Below, one piece after another: positions 60,984-64,000 of a DNA stretch of 64,000 bases. Under the pieces are notes generated by a model. The model saw only the letters and a program-made list of their open reading frames with translations, did no database searches and had not been told where the DNA came from. This stretch comes from Gemmatimonadota bacterium (GTDB lineage Bacteria; Gemmatimonadota; Gemmatimonadetes; Gemmatimonadales; Gemmatimonadaceae). Within the stretch, counting starts at the first letter, position 1. Each line of letters begins with the position of its first letter. Both the position numbers and the translations under genes were made by a program. The stretch is from positions 186,001 through 250,000 of the forward strand of contig JADJNZ010000007.1 of the NCBI GenBank assembly GCA_016714015.1, written 5' to 3'.

Positions 60984-60991
60984 TGTCACGA

Positions 60992-61018
60992 TGAAGCCCG
61001 CCACCGGGGACCCGATAC
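60992..61018 (+). promoter_or_regulatory. Sigma-28-like promoter ahead of cheY
   Basis: TGAAGCCC (60992-60999), 11 bp, CCCGATAC (61011-61018), 65 bp before cheY. Confidence 0.7.
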
Positions 61019-61082
61019 TCCTGCGTGGGAAGCGCGGCGCGCGCGTCGCGGCGTCCCGCCAACTTCCGAGGACGCAGTCACC

Positions 61083-61454
61083 ATGAAGGCACTCATCATC
61101 GACGACTCCCGTGCCATGCGCCGTATGCTGACCGCCTTCGTGTCGAAGAACGTCAAGTGCGAAGCGGTCGAGGCCGAGGACGGGATCTTCGCCCTCGAGG
61201 CCCTCGAACGGCACGCCCCATTCGATTTCGCGCTGGTGGACTGGGACATGCCTCGCATGTCCGGCCTCGACTTCGTGCGTGCGGTGCGCGCCGATGCGCG
61301 CTGGGACGACCTCAAACTCATGATGGTGACCGCGCGCAACGAGGGCGAGGACGTCGTCTCGGCGCTCGAGGTCGGCGCGAACGACTTTCTGATGAAGCCG
61401 CTCTCCGAGGCGATGGTCGTGGAGAAGCTGCGCATCCTCGGGATCGTGGAGTAA
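61083..61454 (+). CDS. cheY: Chemotaxis response regulator CheY
   Basis: 123 residues, a lone receiver. Phospho-Asp D53 in ALVDWDMPRMSG, acidic pair D7/D8, and K in FLMKPLSE. Single-domain length and neighbours cheB/cheR support CheY, which binds the flagellar switch. Confidence 0.9.
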   Translation: MKALIIDDSRAMRRMLTAFVSKNVKCEAVEAEDGIFALEALERHAPFDFALVDWDMPRMSGLDFVRAVRADARWDDLKLMMVTARNEGEDVVSALEVGANDFLMKPLSEAMVVEKLRILGIVE

Positions 61455-61460
61455 CCGGCG

Positions 61461-62543
61461 ATGCCGATCCGCGCCCTCGTCGTCGATGACGCCGTCGTGA
61501 TGCGGCGGATGATCGGCGCGGCGCTCGCGACCGATGCCGACATCGAGGTCGTGGGCGTCGCCGCGCACGGGCGGATCGCGCTGCAGTTGGTGTCGCAGCT
61601 GGCCCCGGACGTGATCACGCTCGACGTCGAGATGCCCGAGCTCGACGGGGTGAGCACCGTGCGCGAACTGCGCCGCTCCGGATGCCGCACACCGGTGATC
61701 ATGTGCAGCGCGCTCACCACCACCGGGGCCGAGGCGACGCTCGATGCGCTCGCGGCGGGCGCGAACGACTGGATCGCGAAGCCCACGCAGAGCGGCTCCA
61801 TGGCGGAGGGGGTCGCGCGTCTTGCGGCGGAGCTCCTGCCGCGCATCCGCGTGCTGGTCCGCTCCGGCGCCCCGGCGCGGGAGCCCTCCTCGGCGCCCAC
61901 ACCCCTCGTGCGGCCGCGGGTCGCGTCAGCGCGGGTCGCGCCGACGGTGGCGCCCGGCCTCCTCGTCATCGCGACCTCAACCGGCGGACCGAACGCGCTC
62001 GCCGATCTCTTCCAAGCGATTCCGCGTCCGCTGCCCATCCCGGTGATGATCGTGCAGCACATGCCGCCCGTCTTCACCAAGTCCCTCGCGGACCGACTCG
62101 GCCGCGACTCGGCGCATCGCTTCCATGAGGCCGAGGCGGGGCAGGTGCTCCGCGCGGGCGAGGTGTACATCGCACCCGGTGGCCGCCATATGGAGGTCGA
62201 GCGCGTGGGGGCTCAGATGCAGGTGGCGCTCCACGACGGGCCGCCCGAGAACAGCTGCCGTCCGGCGGCCGACGTGCTGCTCCGCAGTGCGGCGCGCACG
62301 ATGGGGCCGCAACTCCTCGCGTGCGTGCTCACCGGCATGGGACATGACGGGCTGCGCGGTTGCGAGCAGGTGCGCGCCTCCGGCGGCCAGGTGCTCGCAC
62401 AGGATGAGCGCACGAGCGTCGTCTGGGGGATGCCCGGCGCAGTCGTGAACGCGGGGCTCGCGCACGAGGTCCTGGCCCTCGGCGACCTCGCCGGGGCGAT
62501 CGCCCGGCGGGCTTCGCCGCTCCCGCTCTCCGCGACAGGGTGA
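61461..62543 (+). CDS. cheB: Chemotaxis protein-glutamate methylesterase CheB
   Basis: 360 residues. Receiver (1-125, D55 in ITLDVEMPELDG) and methylesterase with catalytic triad S173 (ATSTGGPNAL), H200 (VQHMPP) and D296 (TGMGHDGLRG). Removes methyl groups from, and deamidates, MCPs. Confidence 0.95.
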   Translation: MPIRALVVDDAVVMRRMIGAALATDADIEVVGVAAHGRIALQLVSQLAPDVITLDVEMPELDGVSTVRELRRSGCRTPVIMCSALTTTGAEATLDALAAGANDWIAKPTQSGSMAEGVARLAAELLPRIRVLVRSGAPAREPSSAPTPLVRPRVASARVAPTVAPGLLVIATSTGGPNALADLFQAIPRPLPIPVMIVQHMPPVFTKSLADRLGRDSAHRFHEAEAGQVLRAGEVYIAPGGRHMEVERVGAQMQVALHDGPPENSCRPAADVLLRSAARTMGPQLLACVLTGMGHDGLRGCEQVRASGGQVLAQDERTSVVWGMPGAVVNAGLAHEVLALGDLAGAIARRASPLPLSATG

Positions 62544-62548
62544 GGACC

Positions 62549-63382
62549 ATGGGCATCTCGAGCGCGAGCTTCAACTACGTGAGTGACTTCGCACGCCGCC
62601 AGGCGGCGATCGTGATCGACCCGGGGAAGGAGTACCTGGTGGAGACGCGATTGGCCGGCCTCGCGCGTGACCATGCCGAAGGATCGCTGGAGCGATTCGT
62701 GGACCTGTTGCGTGGCGAACCCGCGGCGAGCGCCTTGCGCGCGCGCGCGCTCGACGCGCTCACGACCAACGAGACCTCGTTCTTCCGCGACTTCCATCCG
62801 TACGAGGTGCTGCGGAAGCGCATCCTGCCGGACCTGATCGCCGCCAAGGGCGATGGGGCGCGGCTGTCGATCTGGTCCGCCGCCTGCTCCGCCGGGCAGG
62901 AGCCGGTGAGCCTGGCACTCCTGCTGCGCGAGCACTTCCCGGCGCTGGCGGACGGGCGCGCGTCGATCCTCGCGACCGACCTGAGCGGGTCGGTCCTCGA
63001 TCAGGCGCGGGCGGGGAAGTACACGCAGTTCGAGGTGAACCGTGGCCTGCCGGCGATCCTCCTCGCGAAGCACTTCAAGAAGCACGAGGACCGCTGGCAG
63101 GTGAGCGAGTCGATCCGCGCGATGATCGAATACCGCCAGCGGAACCTCATCGAGCCGCTGCCTTCCCAGGAGCGGCACGACCTCGTGATGCTGCGCAACG
63201 TGTTGATCTACTTCGACGTCCCCACCAAGCAGCGGATCCTCTCGGCGATCCGGGAGCGGATGGCGCCGGGCGGCATCCTCGTGCTCGGTACCGCGGAGAC
63301 GACCCTGCATCTCGATCCGGCCTGGGAGATCGTACGGGCGGAGAACAGCACGGTCTTCCGGCTCAAGGCGGAGGCACGATGA
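62549..63382 (+). CDS. cheR: Chemotaxis protein methyltransferase CheR
   Basis: 277 residues from ATG 62549 (GGTGAGG just upstream; GTG 62540, overlapping cheB, is possible). TNETSFFRD (73-81) and SAM motif ACSAGQEP (112-119) are family hallmarks. Methylates MCP glutamates using SAM. Its stop overlaps the next ATG. Confidence 0.95.
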   Translation: MGISSASFNYVSDFARRQAAIVIDPGKEYLVETRLAGLARDHAEGSLERFVDLLRGEPAASALRARALDALTTNETSFFRDFHPYEVLRKRILPDLIAAKGDGARLSIWSAACSAGQEPVSLALLLREHFPALADGRASILATDLSGSVLDQARAGKYTQFEVNRGLPAILLAKHFKKHEDRWQVSESIRAMIEYRQRNLIEPLPSQERHDLVMLRNVLIYFDVPTKQRILSAIRERMAPGGILVLGTAETTLHLDPAWEIVRAENSTVFRLKAEAR

Positions 63383-64000
63383 CCGCCATCGGCGATCCGC
63401 ACGCCCTCTCGACGCTGGCGCAGGCGCTCCACGAGCAGTCCGACCGGCTGGAGGCGGCCTCGTCGCGCCTCGAACAGGTCTTCCTGTCGACCGCGGACGA
63501 CATCATGACCATCACCGGCTCCGGGCGCGACCTGATCGCCCGGAGCCATGACCTCGTGGAGATGGCGGTGGGGCATCGGGGGGGCGCCGTCGTCACCGAG
63601 GCGACCGCGGTGCTTCGCGAGCCGATCGCGTTCCTCACCGACGGGGTCGCGCGCATGCGGCGGGTCATCGAGCTGCTGTCCGGTCAGCATGAGCGCCTGC
63701 GGAAGGCGTTGCGCGCCGAGCGCGACCTGCGCACGGTCATGGCGCCCATGACGTACGTGCGGACACTGCTCTGCATCGAAGGGGCGCGCCTCGACGGCAC
63801 GGAGGCGCAGAAGCTCGGCGACCTCGCGCGCGACATCGAATCGATGCAACTGCGGTTGGAGGAGGTCTTCGACCAGCAGTTCCGGGATCTGCAGTCCACG
63901 GAGACCTCGTTCGGCGAACTGCTCGCGCGGCTGCGCACGCAGTCGGCGGCGCATGAGACCGAGGCCGCGGCCCGGCACGAGGAGATCGAGGGCGCCCTCT
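63379..64000 (+). CDS. Coiled-coil protein following cheR (runs off window)
   Basis: The first 207 residues are visible from ATG 63379 (overlaps cheR). They are almost all helix, with coiled-coil heptads (LAQALHEQSDRLEAASSRLE, DIESMQLRLEEVF). No membrane segment is seen so far. Position suggests a chemotaxis receptor-like or CheA-associated protein, but no family could be assigned. Confidence 0.7.
   Translation, partial: MTAIGDPHALSTLAQALHEQSDRLEAASSRLEQVFLSTADDIMTITGSGRDLIARSHDLVEMAVGHRGGAVVTEATAVLREPIAFLTDGVARMRRVIELLSGQHERLRKALRAERDLRTVMAPMTYVRTLLCIEGARLDGTEAQKLGDLARDIESMQLRLEEVFDQQFRDLQSTETSFGELLARLRTQSAAHETEAAARHEEIEGAL

Overview
The window is a gene-dense, very GC-rich (roughly 70% by eye) bacterial chromosome segment with almost no mobile DNA. 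Gene content and style suggest Gemmatimonadota or a close relative: LDH-type malate dehydrogenase, b558-type SdhC with no SdhD, a gamma-alpha fused 2-oxoacid:ferredoxin oxidoreductase, TonB-plug and PafA-like exported proteins, and many GTG starts with ATGA/GTGA overlaps. This placement is inference; no rRNA is present. No insertion sequence, prophage, CRISPR array or rRNA operon was seen. One tRNA gene, tRNA-Leu(CAA), lies at 16014-16097.

Layout. 1-10341: edge of a membrane protein, an alkaline-phosphatase-superfamily enzyme, an acyl-CoA dehydrogenase, RNase G/E with a TsdA-like dihaem cytochrome, ribosomal L21/L27, a tandem amidohydrolase pair (one apparently catalytically dead) and a GDPD phosphodiesterase. 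10391-17377: an ECF sigma/anti-sigma/Spy-like cassette, a binding lipoprotein coupled to a dCache hybrid kinase, tRNA-Leu, an M48 protease and DUF983. 17432-42436: housekeeping and central metabolism (serine-glyoxylate aminotransferase with a hydroxyacid dehydrogenase, icd, pepA, a TonB-plug protein, yicC-gmk-rpoZ-coaBC-udg-dnaB-radA-ispD-tsaC-ywlE-like-aroE-comF, gap-pgk-tpiA-secG-carA, HU, moaD-moaE-moaA, mdh). 42500-45880: sdhCAB. 45904-48966: a cytosolic GAF/PAS hybrid kinase and an unknown protein. 49040-50609: a small PqqD-like / HPr-kinase-like pair divergent from a 63-residue Tat-signal peptide, the best candidate here for an undescribed system. 50590-55228: a three-gene ferredoxin-linked 2-oxoacid oxidoreductase operon on the minus strand. 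55397-64000: a chemotaxis/signalling island (Hpt, triple-PAS protein, Aer-like PAS, soluble MCP, REC-PP2C-ATPase, STAS, CheY, CheB, CheR and a coiled-coil protein).

How it works together. icd, the ferredoxin-linked 2-oxoacid oxidoreductase, sdhCAB and mdh give most of a TCA cycle in which the 2-oxoglutarate step would be ferredoxin-linked. gap, pgk and tpiA supply the middle of glycolysis. The chemotaxis island carries three near-identical sigma-28-like promoters, TSAAGYSY-N11-YCCGATAC, ahead of the Hpt, Aer and CheY genes, implying flagellar-type regulation. Housekeeping genes (rplU, yicC, secG, HU, mdh, icd) instead have clear sigma-70-type boxes spaced 17-18 bp. Several good factor-independent terminators mark transcript ends.
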